A stretch of DNA of 64,000 nt from Augochlora pura (taxonomy: Eukaryota; Arthropoda; Insecta; Hymenoptera; Halictidae). The notes beneath the pieces were generated by a model. It was not told the DNA's origin and ran no database searches. It was given only the letters and a program-made list of their open reading frames with translations. Each line of letters opens with the position of its first letter. The first letter of the stretch is position 1. A program made the position numbers and the translations under genes. This document shows, in pieces, positions 13,692-27,441 of this stretch. Location of the stretch: assembly GCF_028453695.1 (NCBI RefSeq), contig NC_135779.1, forward strand, positions 7,452,831 through 7,516,830, written 5' to 3'.

Positions 13692-14311
13692 TTAACCCTT
13701 TGATTTTTTCTACCCTTTGATATCCACGGCTGCTGCTTGCACGCGCTGGTACAGTATTGCGCAAAACGGCGACGCTTTCGGTGCAAGCGACAGGTATGTT
13801 TACTTTCAAAGGGTTGAAATTATAGAGACCATCTCTCTTTTTCTCTCTCTCTCGCTCTTTTTCTCGCTATTAAAACGGGAATTGACGAAATTAATATTTT
13901 TGCTTTTTAATTCTTAATGTAATGGAATTATTGTTGAGAGCAATTAATATCTTTTCTTTTTAATTCTTGATGTTATGGAATTATTTTTCACAGCAATTTT
14001 TATCCGAATATTATATTGATTCATATATTGTTAAAAGCGCGACTGCTGCTACACAAAGTTTTCAGAATTTAATTTCATAAGCATAAAATATACTTTGTCA
14101 TATAAAATGGCAATATCAAACAAGTTTAATATTAGACTTACAAATTAAAATAACTCCAATTGCAAAATGTTTGGATCGAAAAAAGTTTGAGTCTTCTGTC
14201 ATCGAAATCTGGAAATAAAATTGAATAAAAAACAATATAGAAATGAAAAGAAAATTATTGAGGACCTGCTAATATCAGGTTCGAAAAAGAGGTCTTATTC
14301 CAAAGGGTTAA
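13692..14311. repeat. Dispersed family A, inverted pair framing AT-rich DNA
   Basis: TTAACCCTTTG at 13692-13702 faces its reverse complement CAAAGGGTTAA at 14301-14311. A further copy of the word lies at about 13808 (CAAAGGGTTGAAATT). The interior is mostly AT-rich, unlike the GC-richer flanks. It could be one element or two nested ones. Confidence 0.45.
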
Positions 14312-15387
14312 CCATTGAAATGAGTTATTATCAATGATAATAGCGTTCTTAAATGTCTATTATGTTCTTGAATGAAATTATCCGCCGAAACAATTGAAAT
14401 AAATGCGTAAAATCCGCCGTCTATTTCTGCCGGTTACTGTACCACCCGGTCCTTTGTCCTCGCCGTTTTAAATCGAGACCGACCGATCGGTATGAAAATC
14501 CGCGGATAGGGCGGTCGATAGGTCAGAGGTCGGAAGCTTTGAAATCCGGACTGCGCGCGACATGGAAAAGAGCTTGACGGATTCCGTCGATGGCTGCACC
14601 GTCTCCTGCGCAATATACACGTCGAAACGCACTGCGAGGGGAGAAGAAATTGATCGGAGTATCTCTCATCCTCCTCTTCGAGAAACGAAGGTAACCGTGG
14701 TCGATCTCCCCCCCTTCCCTCTTCGAGACACGAGGGTGGCCGTGGTCGATCTCCCGTTTTCCTCGATCAAACGCAATTCCGCTCGCTGCGAGGCGAAACT
14801 GCACCGGAAACGGCGCGCCTCGCGACCCGCGCGACGCGGCGCTGTTTGCGAACAATAAATATCCGGCAGAAGACGAAACGGTTTTCCCGGGGACGAGACG
14901 CAATTTACGCGGAGACGCTGTTTGCTCTGCAGTCGCGTGTCTCGCGAGGAGATGCGAGGAGACGCGAAGAGGAGCGACGAGAGTCTCGAGCCGAGTGGAA
15001 AATGTAAACTCGAGCGCGGGCACAGGCCGAGCCGGCACCGAGAGTCGTTACGATCCTGAAGCGACTCGAGGGGCGGTTCGGTCGGCTGGAATTTCATGGC
15101 GCGAAACCTGATGAGATCGTCGCCCGGATTGCTGACATCCTATCGCCCCGTCCTGAAATTCTAATCCGGTAACTAAACTGCACCGCGACGACGACGCGTC
15201 TTCCATCGCGGTCTCAACCCCTGCGCCGGGCTGCCGATGTTTTTACCGTTGTTTGGCAACCGGCCATCTGTCCGGTTGAACCCGATCTAGTTTATTTCGA
15301 AACTTTAATCATATGGCCATTTTGCCGATTTCGTTATTTTTTTAGGGGCTCGTTCTTTTAGTCTACGGTAAGACAATAGGTATTGTT

Positions 15388-15403
15388 TCAACCCTTTGCA
15401 CTA
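15388..15403 (+). repeat. Dispersed family A word
   Basis: CAACCCTTTGCACTAG starts an AT-rich patch that continues to about 15800. A second short direct duplication lies inside that patch and is listed separately. Confidence 0.45.
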
Positions 15404-15463
15404 GAATGGTGACTGTCAGACACCATAAAATTGCGAAATAATCTCTGTACTAGCAGAGTTTGC

Positions 15464-15722
15464 ATTTAAAAAATTTTTAAGGTTATGTTAATACGAATTA
15501 GGTTGACCCTGTCAGGAAATAAATAGACCCGTGTGACCCAGAAATTTTGTCGCGTTATTAATTAAACAAAATTGGTACCTTCTCTTGAAAGCATATAAAA
15601 ACATGAACAAATAATAATTCAATTGAATTTGTTGTTATAGACATTAGACTTAAGTAGTCCCAGAGTGCCATGTGAGTTGGCATTTTAAAAATTGTTAAGG
15701 TTTTGTTAATGCGAATTGGGTT
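15464..15722. repeat. Two direct copies of a ~42-base unit
   Basis: The first copy (15464-15505) has AATTTTTAAGGTTATGTTAA followed by TACGAATTAGGTTG. The second (15680-15722) has AATTGTTAAGGTTTTGTTAA followed by TGCGAATTGGGTTA. They lie about 217 bases apart in the same orientation, inside a family A patch. Confidence 0.6.
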
Positions 15723-15891
15723 AGAAATTTAGGGTAGGTAATAATTAGGTAAGAAAATATATGCTTCAATAAAACCAGTAATATATCTTCAAATACTATA
15801 AATGTATACTCAGAAACGAGCTCGGCCAGCGTGAAATACTTCCGTAAACACTCGCATCCTCAATACATCAATTTACGACTAATTATCTTAG

Positions 15892-15924
<33 letters not shown>
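15892..15924. repeat. (ATT)n microsatellite
   Basis: Eleven uninterrupted copies of ATT, ending at the TTATCG boundary. Confidence 0.9.
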
Positions 15925-16169
15925 CGTCAACTATACATTACCTTAATTAATCATTGTCCTCTCCGAACCACAGCGAGAGGACACGAACACGACAATCCGC
16001 GACGTTTTATCGCGTCCATCGAAAATCTATAATTTACGAGCGGCACGCTAAACGTCGCCCATTTTGTTAACGTTCCCTTAAGCCGCGTCCGCGTTGTAAC
16101 AATTTCGTTCTAGACGCACAGATTTTACGTGAATTTATTCGAGCCGCGAGCGATTAACGCAGAAGGGAC

Positions 16170-16205
<36 letters not shown>

Positions 16206-17483
16206 TCGGCTCTGCGTCAGATACGTTTGATTAATGCCACCCCCGGATTTCGGGATCGCCTGAATTTTTGATGCCATTAGTCGCGACCACCCTCCCCTAC
16301 GACGGCTACAAGAAACTGACAAGAGTAACGAGGGAACTGTCGTTCGGCCGCGATAAGACGAAGAGGGTTCGATCGCGTTCTACGAAATCAAACTTTGTCA
16401 CGAGACAGGGAGAACCGGGAGCCGAGCTCGCTCTACGAAACGACGTTATTTTATTTCGTGCTACTGCGTCGTTAACACATTGCGTACGGCGCATTTTTGA
16501 CATGAAAAGTTGACATTCATTATTTTTTTGCTAAGCATTTGTTAAGGGGATTCGCAAGACTTCGTTATCCTGGTAACGTAACAAGAAAGTCTATATTTAG
16601 TTCCTTAAACCGTCGATTGAGTCGAAAAACTCGAAAATGTGTTAATAATGCTAAAATTATTTTAGAAATGATGTAACAATTTTTATTAGCATCTATTGTG
16701 TTAAAACAATCGCCTGAAAGAACACGCGGTCGATAAATTACGAAATCATCGTCGCGAGGTTCTACAGCGTTAGTTCGTTCGCAGGGCTCAACAATACGCG
16801 AAACCCGTTTACAGGACGCCGTGGCGAACAATAATTCGATTAATTAATCAATCCCCGGGAAATCGTTCCGCCGTTGAATACGCATCGAACGGGCGCGCCG
16901 AATAACGCGGTCTCCGCAGTAATTTGTCGACTGTCTATGGTAAAACGAATGCCGGAACGCGGCGACGCGGGCGTAGCTACGTCAGATCGTTCCAGATTCG
17001 CGAAATAGATTGTTCTATCCGATTACGATCCAGTCGATCGTCCGCGAACCTGCGAATAATGCGTACGAACGGCGCGGAGGAAATCTGGCCGAGAACGGAA
17101 CGGAGAAGACCGAAGGGAGCCGATGGGAGTCGAAAGGGCCGCCAGAAATTATCCGAAAGGGAAAGCTGAATATTACCAGAAATAGAAAGCCAGAAACGAT
17201 CAGAGATAAAAGCTGGATATTATCGGAAACATAAAGCCGGAAATGATCGAAAAGGGGAAAGCCGGAAAATCAATCGACCGAGATCCAATGCCGCAGGAAA
17301 ATCGCGTTGTAATTCGTCCCGTAACCGGAAACAATCCGCGGACATCGACGGGAATTGGCTCCAATTACCGACGTCACCGGGGAGAAATAATGCCTCCCGG
17401 GAACTTTGGCGGAGGTTCTTTATCGTCTGTTTTTCCGTCGCTCGTTCTTCCTATCTTGATCGTTAAGATAAGCGGTGTAACGA

Positions 17484-17512
17484 CCCCCCCCCCCCCCCCC
17501 CCCCCCCCCCCC
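17484..17512. repeat. 29-base poly-C tract
   Basis: An uninterrupted run of 29 C. Runs this long are prone to slippage and the true length may differ. Open frames through it read poly-proline or poly-glycine and are not genes. Confidence 0.9.
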
Positions 17513-20500
17513 GATTCCGCTTGTTGTTTCTTTTCTCCGGAAACTACGGGAATCGATGCGTCCGGCGCCGGGCGGCCATCTTCTTCCGCATCGCGAGACC
17601 TTCTCGCTTTCCGTTGCGTTACGTTGCTCCCGGAACTGGGTCAAAGACGCTCGCGAAATCGGCCAACTGCTCCCCACGACCGTGTCCGCGAGAGAAACCA
17701 CGTTCCACCGAAATTATCACCTTCTGCTCCTCTCGATCGATCTTCGAAAGCGATTCAATATCTCTGCGATCGCCGCATCGCCTTTTCTTTCATTTTCCCA
17801 TTTTAAGAAAAAAACTATTAAAAGTATAACCATTTCGCTAGTGTCGCAATACTCAATTTCATTATGCATAAACTGTACTAGATTATATAAAATAAAAATA
17901 CAGCCGATCGAAGCAGCCAATTAAAATCTAGGCTTGAAAGACTTTCGAGTGCAAAGGGTTGCTTCCATAATAAATGAATTACACACACTTCCTAACCGAA
18001 GGAACATCGACGAACCTTAACCGCGAAAGAAATCGCGAGACGGTAAACGCTATATCATTCGATCGCAAATACAGAAAGAAGCACGGCGTAATGGAAGCGA
18101 ACGGAAAGAAAACAGTGCCGTTGTACGCCGACGACGACGTCGGGCAAACAAAGGGAACGGTATAAACAGAGGTCGGGCGTCGAATGGAGAACGAGGAAAA
18201 ACAAAGTCGTAATAACGATTGTAAATTATTCGTGGCCCACCGCCGCTTTTCGCTCGCCGAGGTAATATATAGAAAATTCGTGTTTACGCTTTCAAGCTAA
18301 TTGGAAAACGAAGCTTTCGCGGTACGTGCAGAGACCGATAAAACGTTGCTACATTTTTCGCTTCGCGGTCGGGAATCGCGAACCTACGTCTTCTCCGTTT
18401 CAATCATCGTCGCCGACGACGCGCGCTGATTGGCAGGCGAGGTTCGACGAATCGATTCCTGTCGGGGCGAAGGGGCGCTGTAAATTGACAACGACTGTAC
18501 GCCGATCCGCGAGAAAATATTGTAATGGCCGCGTAATGGGAAAAGTATTATCGCGTTATCGAGCACTCCGCCGGCAATTACAGACTGTTTGCCCTTTTCA
18601 AGCGCCGCGCGCTGTAGAAAGAGAGAAAGAAGGGGCGAGGGGGAGAAGGAAAGGGTGAGAAGGGAAAAGGAAGGCTGAGAAAAGAGAAATGAAAGGCTGA
18701 GAAAGGAGAAACAAAAGGCTGAAAAATAAAAATAAAAAGCTGAGAAATAAAAATCTGAGAAATAAAAATAGAAGGCTGAGAAATAAAAATATCAGAATAA
18801 GGCACAGAAAGAGATAGACATGTCACCTGCAGGCCGACTTTCCGCCGAAATATCGCCGGACACGTTTAACCCTCGGAGTACTGCAGCACGGAGTCCTGTG
18901 CCGGGGTCATTTCTGACTCACACCGATACTTCACTAATACACATGAATGTTTACTCGAGCGCCTCGGTAATATGTGTCGACCGTTCGAGCTCTTGGCTTC
19001 GACTGATTGTATATTGTTAGGTTATATTTATGGTGAGGCCGGTGTAAACATTGACGGTCTCTCTGCTACTAACACAGACAACTTCGGTACTGTATACGTT
19101 ACAACGAGTCACGAATGACACCGGCATAGGAAACGGAGGGTTAATAGACCGCGTCGATTCCTTCTGTGATTTAATTGTTCGATTTACGGCGGATAGTGGT
19201 TGCCGCGAGTACGTCGTTACTTCCAGGTGGTATCATTCTCGCGATCGTTTCCCGGTAAGGAGGTTAATTGCGAAATTATGTAGGGAAACGATAGCCAGTT
19301 TCTCTGCGCCGCGTCGCCGAAATTCCACGTGCTACGCGCGGACTGACCTGAAGGGTGTGCTGGAACGGGTTAGGGCGGTGTTAGGCCGTGATTTATGTTA
19401 ATTGTCGTCTTATATACCTCGACCGGTTATTAGACTCTTCCGAAAGTTTGCCGGCGAAGATTATACGCCGTTCGAACGGTTTACCTTTATTGGGATTAGT
19501 TTATTTCTTTAGAGACGTTGTCGGTAACGAGGTCGACCGAAAGTAGACTATAGTAAATTTTATGTCTTTCGGTTTCTGGGTAGGGATCGATTGGTTTTAT
19601 CGTTGTCTATTGTTGGCGATTGTATGAAAAATAGAGATAAAACATAGTAACGTAGTAGTAACTAAGTTAAATATACAGCATAGTAACATAGCAATTAATA
19701 TAAATAAATAACGTAGTAATATAATAAATATGGTAATATGAGAATGCGGAAAATCTCACACATATTCGCCGTAGCAACGCGTGGTTCCGTTTACTTTTAT
19801 TTTTGTCGTTCTTATCGATCAATCTTGACCAGCAGTTTCTCGCAATTTGTTCGATACTTTTTTTTTCTTCTTCTCCCTTTATAAAACACGGCTTTAATTA
19901 AATTCCGTGAATACCGTGACTGCTTGTCAGCCGTACGTAGGCGACGGAATTGTTTAAAATTTAATTTCTAACAATTATAGTTCGCGGGGATCGATATTCA
20001 CAATTTTCTAGTTTGATTGAAACTTTTGCGAGATGAAGAAATGTTGGAGAACAATCATTCGATTATTTTTATGCAATATTAAGATATATTTAGATATATT
20101 AAGATATATTTAGATATATTAAGATATAATATAAGATATATTAAGAGATATTTATATAAAATATTAAGAGAATATTTTATACCGAATATTAAGACATATT
20201 TCTATAAAATATTAAGAAATATTTATACAAAATTCTGTTATTTATACCGATCGTCGCAGGGACGCCACATATATCCAGCACTAGCACCGAAAGGGTTAAG
20301 GGTTAACGTAGCATAGTCTACGTGAAATCCGCAGCCGGCCCGTGGCAAGACGGGTATCAAACGACGAGAAAAGTAACGGGAGCCGCGTCGCTTTGTCGGG
20401 TGTGGCGTATCCCACCCCTCGTTACGGCAATTACGATGGCGACGGGTCAGGGCGAAAGCGTCGACGCTGTATACAAGGGGGGGTAATCTGCGTTTAGTGC

Positions 20501-22148
20501 TGGCCTCGGGGGGGAAGCGAAGCGGATGCGTAGGGCTACTACTACTCCGTGTGCCCATTGTCGCCGAGTATCGTTAGTCTGCCGTAATCCGCGCACAATG
20601 CTCGCCTACCTGTCCTCCCTCCCCGGCCCGCCGGAATTACTCGATATTGTCTTCCGCCAATATCCCGCGTGCATTTCAATAGGGTCCTTCGTTTCGAATA
20701 AACAAAGGCCATCCACGAACATTCTATTCCCCCATCCCTCCTTTCCCGATCCTTGAAAATTTCCATCTTTCTACGACGATCGCATCGCGGATTAGGACAT
20801 CGGTCAAGGATTTACCTGGACGCGGTTAATGTTAGAAATTTTACGATTTTATTGTTCTTTTGGAAAGATATTTCGATTATGGTGTACCGGGTTCATAGGG
20901 CTGCGGAGAAATGTATGTGTAAGAAAGGGATGCACGACCGTGATTCGAAGTGATGTTGCTTTGGTTTTTCTTTTCGGCGACGTGGTAGATATTAACATTT
21001 TAATAAACAAATACCCGTCTCGTAATTTGTTGTATAGTCATTTAGAAAATGTCGGCATTTTTTCACATTATATTTCTATAGTGTATATATTCTGCAGAAA
21101 TTATATGCTCTATATATGAACTAAGTAACTTGTAATTTGTAATTTGTAATTTGTAACTAAGTAATTTGTTGAAAGTCATATATATTTTTCAGTGATGCTG
21201 GCAATTGTTCCTTGGTTAAAATAATATCTATGTTGGATAAAAGTTAGAATTTGTTTTATTTAGAATGAAAAGAACGAGAGTCGATTACTTTCTGTAATAT
21301 CAGCGAAGGAAGACACTAACTTGAAATATCGTGAATTTAAAAGACGAAAAACTCCCTTATCGTCGACAAAATAAATTAACAATTAACCGACCGAACAAAT
21401 TACAAATTAAGCTCCAATATCATAGTGAAAATTAATATTGACAAAAGTTATTATTATATTAAAATTATATTACTATTTACTTATTATATTACTGTTTATC
21501 CAGTATTTTGACACAGTGAAAATTAATATTGATAAAAGTCGTTACGACAAAATTATATTACTATTTCCTTATTAAATTACTATTTCCTTACTATACTACT
21601 ATTTCCTTACTAAATTACTATTTAATTACACCATCATCTGCGTCTTATCGCGGCGCGGCGAGCACGGTGCCCGACGGCAGTTCGCGAAAGCGAAAGGGTT
21701 AACGGTTGACGAGGAGAAGCGTGCCAATGATATAAGCAAAGCCAACGTACTGTCGGTTAATTGAATAGTACGGGCAGGTAAATAACAGTCGAGGGACGTG
21801 TCTCAGCCCCGACTTGGCGGCTTATCCGAGCGATCTGTTTGCGTCAGAAATTTCACGGCGAACGAAACGCGGCGCGGATGACGCAAAATGGGGGAGGGCA
21901 CGGGGAGCCCCCGCTTAGGATCGCGATTATTCGTATCAATCAGCGGCAGCCACCCGGGGCAATCACTATCAGGGACTGTTACGAGTTTCACGCAGACTTC
22001 TTCCGCGGATTCGTCTAATCTACGCGGACTCGATTTACGTAACAATTCTCTGTAGCGGCGAGTTCCACTTTCGAAATGTTCGCGCAGCTCTAAGATCTTC
22101 TTCTAACCCCATCCCACACCCCCTCTCTAACCTGATATCGTTTTAGTC

Positions 22149-22325
22149 TCAACCCTTTGCGCTCGAAGCAATTTCAATTGCAAAACTGAATTTTTCTGGC
22201 TTTTAGTATTTCCATTTTTATTGAACAAAATTCGTTCTATGCATATGAAATCGGGTCTTGTGACTCATGCAACAGTTAACCCTTGCACTATGACTCTTTT
22301 CACGTTGCCTTGATTAGCATTAATA
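22149..22325 (+). repeat. Dispersed family A copy
   Basis: It begins CAACCCTTTGCGCTCGAAG and runs through AT-rich DNA to GGTCTTGTGACTCATGCAAC. A second edge follows, GTTAACCCTTGCACTATGAC, then TCTTTTCACGTTGCCTTGAT. That last part matches, on the opposite strand, the copy ending at 31922. Confidence 0.6.
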
Positions 22326-23231
22326 TATTAATATATTAATATTTTCTTTAATAGGACCAGATAATTTTTCTTTCGTGTACTGTCTTTAATTACTTAATAA
22401 TATTTATATATAGTGGATCTTACAGTATATGTATCTATAGTGTATGTATATAAATCTTAGAGCTGCAAAATACATTTTTAATGCTATTTTTCAATTCCAA
22501 AAAATGGCGAAATTAGGAGAAGGTATATCAGCCACTGTTCAATAACTTTTATATATAGTATGATTAGTTAAGATTTTAGACAAATTTGAATCTCTCGATC
22601 CTGTTTCCAAAAGAACAGATTGCCTATTAAAAATGATTTCCATTCTCTGTAAATTGCAATAATTTTATAAATCTATTGTTTCGATGAAAAAAAAGGAAAG
22701 AAAGAAAAACAGGAAAAATAGGAAACGAAAGCGCGGCATTTCGAAATATTTATCGGAACGACAATCGAATCCCGGCCGGCCGAATTCTCCTCCAGACAAC
22801 AGGGATCGCGGCCGGGCAGCAGCAAATGAAATGCCGCGAAATTTCGTTTGTCGGCAGCCAATTCGCGTGAAATTCGCGGCGCGAGGTTAAACGAGCCGGT
22901 TGAATTGCCATAGATCCCCCGTTGTCCTTCGAGCGTGTGACGCGCAGAGGCGGCCTGTAATCAGAGCAACCGTGGGCGCTGTTCGATGCCCGTAAAAACC
23001 ACTCTCTGTTTTGTAACCTCCCTTGGTTGTACCCCCATAAAAGCACCGTTCCATTGGACGCGCGCACGCACAAGTCTATCGACCGATCCACCATCGATTC
23101 TTGTTCGCGCGCGACCCCGCTTTGTTTCAAGTAATCGCGGTGCTGGGAAATCAAGATCTAATAAACGATGCGCCTGCAATTTCAAATTAGAGTATAGACT
23201 GTTTAAAAAATTACTCGCAATTGAGAAATTA

Positions 23232-23440
23232 GTTTTATTTCAAGTAACTTTTTGTTTTTAGAAAAATTTTCTACCAGGCGTCGTTGATGAGATATTAACG
23301 AAAAATGCTAATCAATCAGAGACGAGAGCGATTAGAGGAACTGTCAACTTTTTCTGCCTTGTGCCAACAGAGCTCTTTTTTCTATTAGTCAGCGTTTTTT
23401 ATTAATAATTTGTTAACAACGCTGTAAATACAATTTCAAT
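23232..23440. repeat. Dispersed family B, two copies in inverted orientation
   Basis: On the minus strand 23232-23331 reads TGATTAGCATTTTTCGTTAA followed by a TCATCAACGACGCCTGGTAG block and AAAATTTTTCTAAAA. On the plus strand 23372-23440 reads TATTAGTCAGCGTTTTTTAT followed by TAATAATTTGTTAACAACGC. Both match the copies at 37270 and 61947 in block order. Confidence 0.6.
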
Positions 23441-26400
23441 TCGATGGACACGTGCGCTACTTTCACTCGAGTTCCCAGAAGACAGCTCATTATAAAATAA
23501 CATAACTTTGTTAATATTAACATTTTACAACTGAACTCTATTTTGCCTTATTCCTGACAGTTTTCTGATTAAATGATACTAAACACGATATAATGGCGAA
23601 CAGATATTTTCTCACAAATAAAATAATTTCCTTGACACGAATAATGAATAAATATGGTACAGAGTACATCGCGTTTGATATCTCTTTAATTTAAAAATTA
23701 ATATATCAAAAACAATATCCTTTCTATACAACGAAAAATAAAATGGTAAAATCACCGTTTTTGTCATAGCAATACAATATATTTATAGTAACCTACTTCG
23801 GTATACTAACCGCTACCTTTTGCAGGTAGCTTCACCCTATCTCTCTCTCTCACTCTTTTATGAGATAGACACCATAAATCTTCAAAAATCATGTCTTCAC
23901 TATACTAAACGTTCTCATTTAAATCTGTAATATTCAGGCAATCATCCCCCGATTGAAAGGTGTCCCATAGGTGTCTCCGCGGTGAACAAAGCGTCGACGA
24001 AAACATCCCTTACCCTACGCTCTGTCTAATTTCGCTGAAAACTTCGCCGGAGCCACTCGCAGGTAATTGCGAGCGGTGCCGTACCTATAGTACAATATAA
24101 GAGCCGACAAAACTACCTCATAGTCGTAAACGACCCTTTGCTTACGATTTCGCGACCGAGGGGCAAAGTCGATTGACAGTCGATCCGCTCCGCCGAGCGG
24201 AATAGCCGCTGTAAAATTCGTTTCTTCGCGCCGAAAATCGTCGACCGGAGGCTACACGCTCGACCGAACGCTGTATAACCTGGAAATCGAGCGAAGGATA
24301 GCGAAGGCCGACGAGAAGGATAACGACATTTATTACAATGTCATTTTTATTGTCGCAAACGGGGGGAGCGGGGAGGGCAACGACGGTGCCGTCGGACGTT
24401 CGTTCCGCAGGTAGATCTCGTCTCTTACAGCCCACGTGAAAGAGAGAGAGAGAGAGGATTTCGTTAACATTTCGGACGCGTTTAATTGCGAGCGAAAATC
24501 TACAGTAATTACGGGAACGCTGCGGAATTTACAGCGTGCGAGCGTTGGCAATTAGCGCATCGGTTTCTCTAAAATTTCCTGTAGAGAGCCATGGTACTTT
24601 ATGCTACGCCGTGGATGTTAACACTTTATCGACCGGCGATCCACATGTATACTATGAACATATGTATACACGCTCTTCGTATATAAATGGTCGTTCTTCG
24701 AGGGCGTACATATACGTTCGTCGGAGCGAAAGGATTGATCTCACGGAAACGGTCATTAAGTATGCGTCGATGTCTCCACTTTTGTCCTCGCGTCTCTTTG
24801 ATTCGCAGCCAACGTCGGTCAGATTAGCCCAGGTAATTCGATGTCGTCGCCAATCGTGCGAACCATTCAAAGCATCGTCGTCGTTCACCTGGCCGGGAAG
24901 GATCGAAAGAAAATTGCGTTTCATTTCACCCTCAACCGAGTGATCTCGTTCGCTCGTTTATCTCGAGTCGATCGATCCTTAATTATTAAACGCGCGCGAG
25001 ATCGAGCACTCTTGGCATTGCATTTTATAATTGAATCGGAAGATTTGTTTGTCGATTACCTGTACTATTATCGTGGAACTTGGTGGCTTTTATATTTTTG
25101 AGATCGGCGAGTTTGGATATCGAAAATGGAAAATTCCAAATGGAAGATTGAATTTTAAATAGTAACTTGTTAGAATCTCTAATTAAATCCAACCAATATC
25201 GATGCTGTAATAATCTGCTATTTAAAATGAAAACTTGGAAAGAGAAACCTAGGCGCCTCGCAAGTGATGCGAGTCGACGATCTCCCGGCCGCTTCGCCTA
25301 TCCTCGCTGTTCCATTTTATAAACCCTCTACGAGTCGACAATAGCACAAGTTCCTTTCAACAAAGAAACACGAGCAGATCGTGGAAGATAAATTAATTGC
25401 AAAATGACCGAAAGCTTTTTGCCCGCCTCGTGGCTTCGCCAGACGAAGCGTAAGCTGCCGCGCGTTTTCCAAATGGCTAACGTGGCCATTGTTATTGATA
25501 TTTTCTCTGTCAATAAGTTTTTTTAATATTCCACGGAAAAGCCTGGAGCTCGTGCCATTCGCGAATTTACTTTTTAAATCACGAGCTCGATGTTCGAAAA
25601 CAATCGACGATGTTTTTTCCTCGACTTTTTCTCCCTTTCTCTCATTTATCTCTCTTTTTCTCTAGTTATTTTCGCCGGCGTTTACGCGAGGACGTTCTCC
25701 CTGTCCCCTCATTACAATAATTATTTGATCCTTCGCCAGTCCCGCCGATAAACAGCGATTTAATCTCGCTCGGCGAATATCGTTTAATAGATATCCGGTC
25801 AACGAATAAAAATGCAGTCGAATGGGGTGGCGCATCGGCAGATGCAATTTAACGTTGGATTAAATAACAATGGGAAAAGGTAAGGCGGCGAAGGATTTTC
25901 CTGGTCGCGAGGAAGATTACGCTCTTCTCCGCTCTTCTTGTTTCTCTTGCTCTTCCTCGCTGTGACATAATTCATATCGATGGCCGCCGATATTCGATAC
26001 GCGCGACTTTCCGATATCGGACCACTCGCGGACGCTCGGCAATGTTACGATTCAATTCCGCGTTTCGGAAGCGGACGACGCGGCGGGAGATTTACCGTGA
26101 ACTTTTTTACCGTAGATGTAGCAGGCACTTCTAGGCAGGATTATTATATATATATCGTATATTGATTATTTTATATATCATACATAGATGATTTTATATA
26201 TCATACATAGATTATTTTAGATATCATTTCTTTCATTTTATATTTTATCCCCATTACAATATTATTATACTATATTATTTTATCCCTATCACGCTACTAT
26301 ACTCTTAATTATTTTTATTGTAAAATTCACTGCTCCACATCTCCAATCATGAAACAGTTACAATAATTTGACATCGAAGTACAGTGGAGCGCGTTTCACG

Positions 26401-26724
26401 TTGCAACAAGGTGCAAGGTCCCGTCGCGTCGGGCGTTCCGCTCTATTTGCATTCGGCGGGCACGGAATTTGCATGATCCCCCCCGTATGCATCGAACAAC
26501 GGGATCGATATTGATAAAGGTGGAACGCGGCAAGAATTATGCCCGCCGCGGAAACAATTTCGCGAACGCGGTTCGAACGTTATGGTCGCTGGTTTTATTC
26601 AGAGTCTTATTAAAATGCAACTTGACTAGCGACGTGGGCGGCACGCGTGGAATAAAGATCAGCTGAACGAACGGCTAGCGGAAACTGGAAGGAAATATTA
26701 GGGGTAAACGATTCCTATGAGAAT

Positions 26725-27075
26725 GTTAACCCTTTGCAATTTAAGACATTTCAAGACTTTCTGTGCCGAGCTATTTTTACTCGACTCTTAGCTCTAGTTA
26801 TTTGTTAATATTATAAGTAATATTCATTACATAATGTAATTGATAATTACAGAAAATATAGCAATTTTTAGTGAATTAAGTGAATTATAATATTAATAAT
26901 AATTATTGATCATATTGGAATTAAATATTATGGAATTAAATTTTCTATCTCGCGTAATAAATTACAGCTCTTAAAAATTTTCTAAATATACGTAAATATG
27001 TTAATAATTATTTTAAAACGTAGCGTGATCATTTCTGGCGCCCTCAGAGTCGTTACTCGACCGCAAAGGGTTAAC
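26725..27075. repeat. Dispersed family A, complete copy with inverted ends
   Basis: GTTAACCCTTTGC at 26725-26737 and its exact reverse complement GCAAAGGGTTAAC at 27063-27075 bound 351 bases of strongly AT-rich DNA in GC-richer surroundings. The right end matches 428-476 over about 48 bases. No coding capacity. It looks like a MITE-sized element, although no target-site duplication is evident. Confidence 0.65.
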
Positions 27076-27295
27076 CAATGGCTAATGACGACATTGTAGG
27101 ACAGCGAACTGATTCGCCAAATTCGAAGTTTGGGGAGAAAGGAGGCACTTTCGTTCGGCGAAGGTGGTGCGAAGGAGGCCGTCCGAAGTCAACTACCCCC
27201 TACTCCTTCCCTCGCGCTCGATAGGGCCCGGATTACCTCCCCCGTAACACCGTAGGGTATTTCAGGGCCGCCGATGACCGGAGGAAGTTGATTTC

Positions 27296-27441
27296 TCAGT
27301 GAGATACCAGTGTGTGCTCGTCGTTCTCGCTTTCCGTGCAGCTTAGAAAGTCGTGGAGTGCTGTTTGTGGTGTTAACGTGTTAGCCGCGTCGAAGTTGTG
27401 TTTGTATATGTTGGCGGTACTCGTGTACAAATATAACTAAC
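27296..27441 (+). promoter_or_regulatory. Candidate promoter and 5' UTR of the 761-aa gene
   Basis: A TCAGT initiator-type pentamer lies at 27296-27300, 142 bases before the ATG at 27442. Arthropod initiators often have this form. No TATA box or convincing downstream promoter element is visible. The upstream 200 bases are GC-richer than the family A repeat before them. The start site is inference and could lie elsewhere. Confidence 0.25.

Larger units (their letters stand above)
13192..27296. other. Long gene-free stretch
   Basis: About 14 kb without a supported gene. Contents not listed separately: GA run 13198-13227; a near-duplicate of about 45 bases at 14674-14764 (shared core GGTCGATCTCCC); GA run 16172-16202; imperfect duplication with AAAGCYGGAAATGATC-like units at 17160-17270; GA-rich tandem units AGGCTGAGAAATAAAAAT at 18655-18800; ATATTAAGATATATTTAG repeats at 20085-20235; TTACTATTTCCTTACTAAA repeats at about 21540-21620; two to three copies of a 29-base unit ATTTTATATATCATACATAG at 26165-26225. 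Family A words recur throughout. Confidence 0.5.
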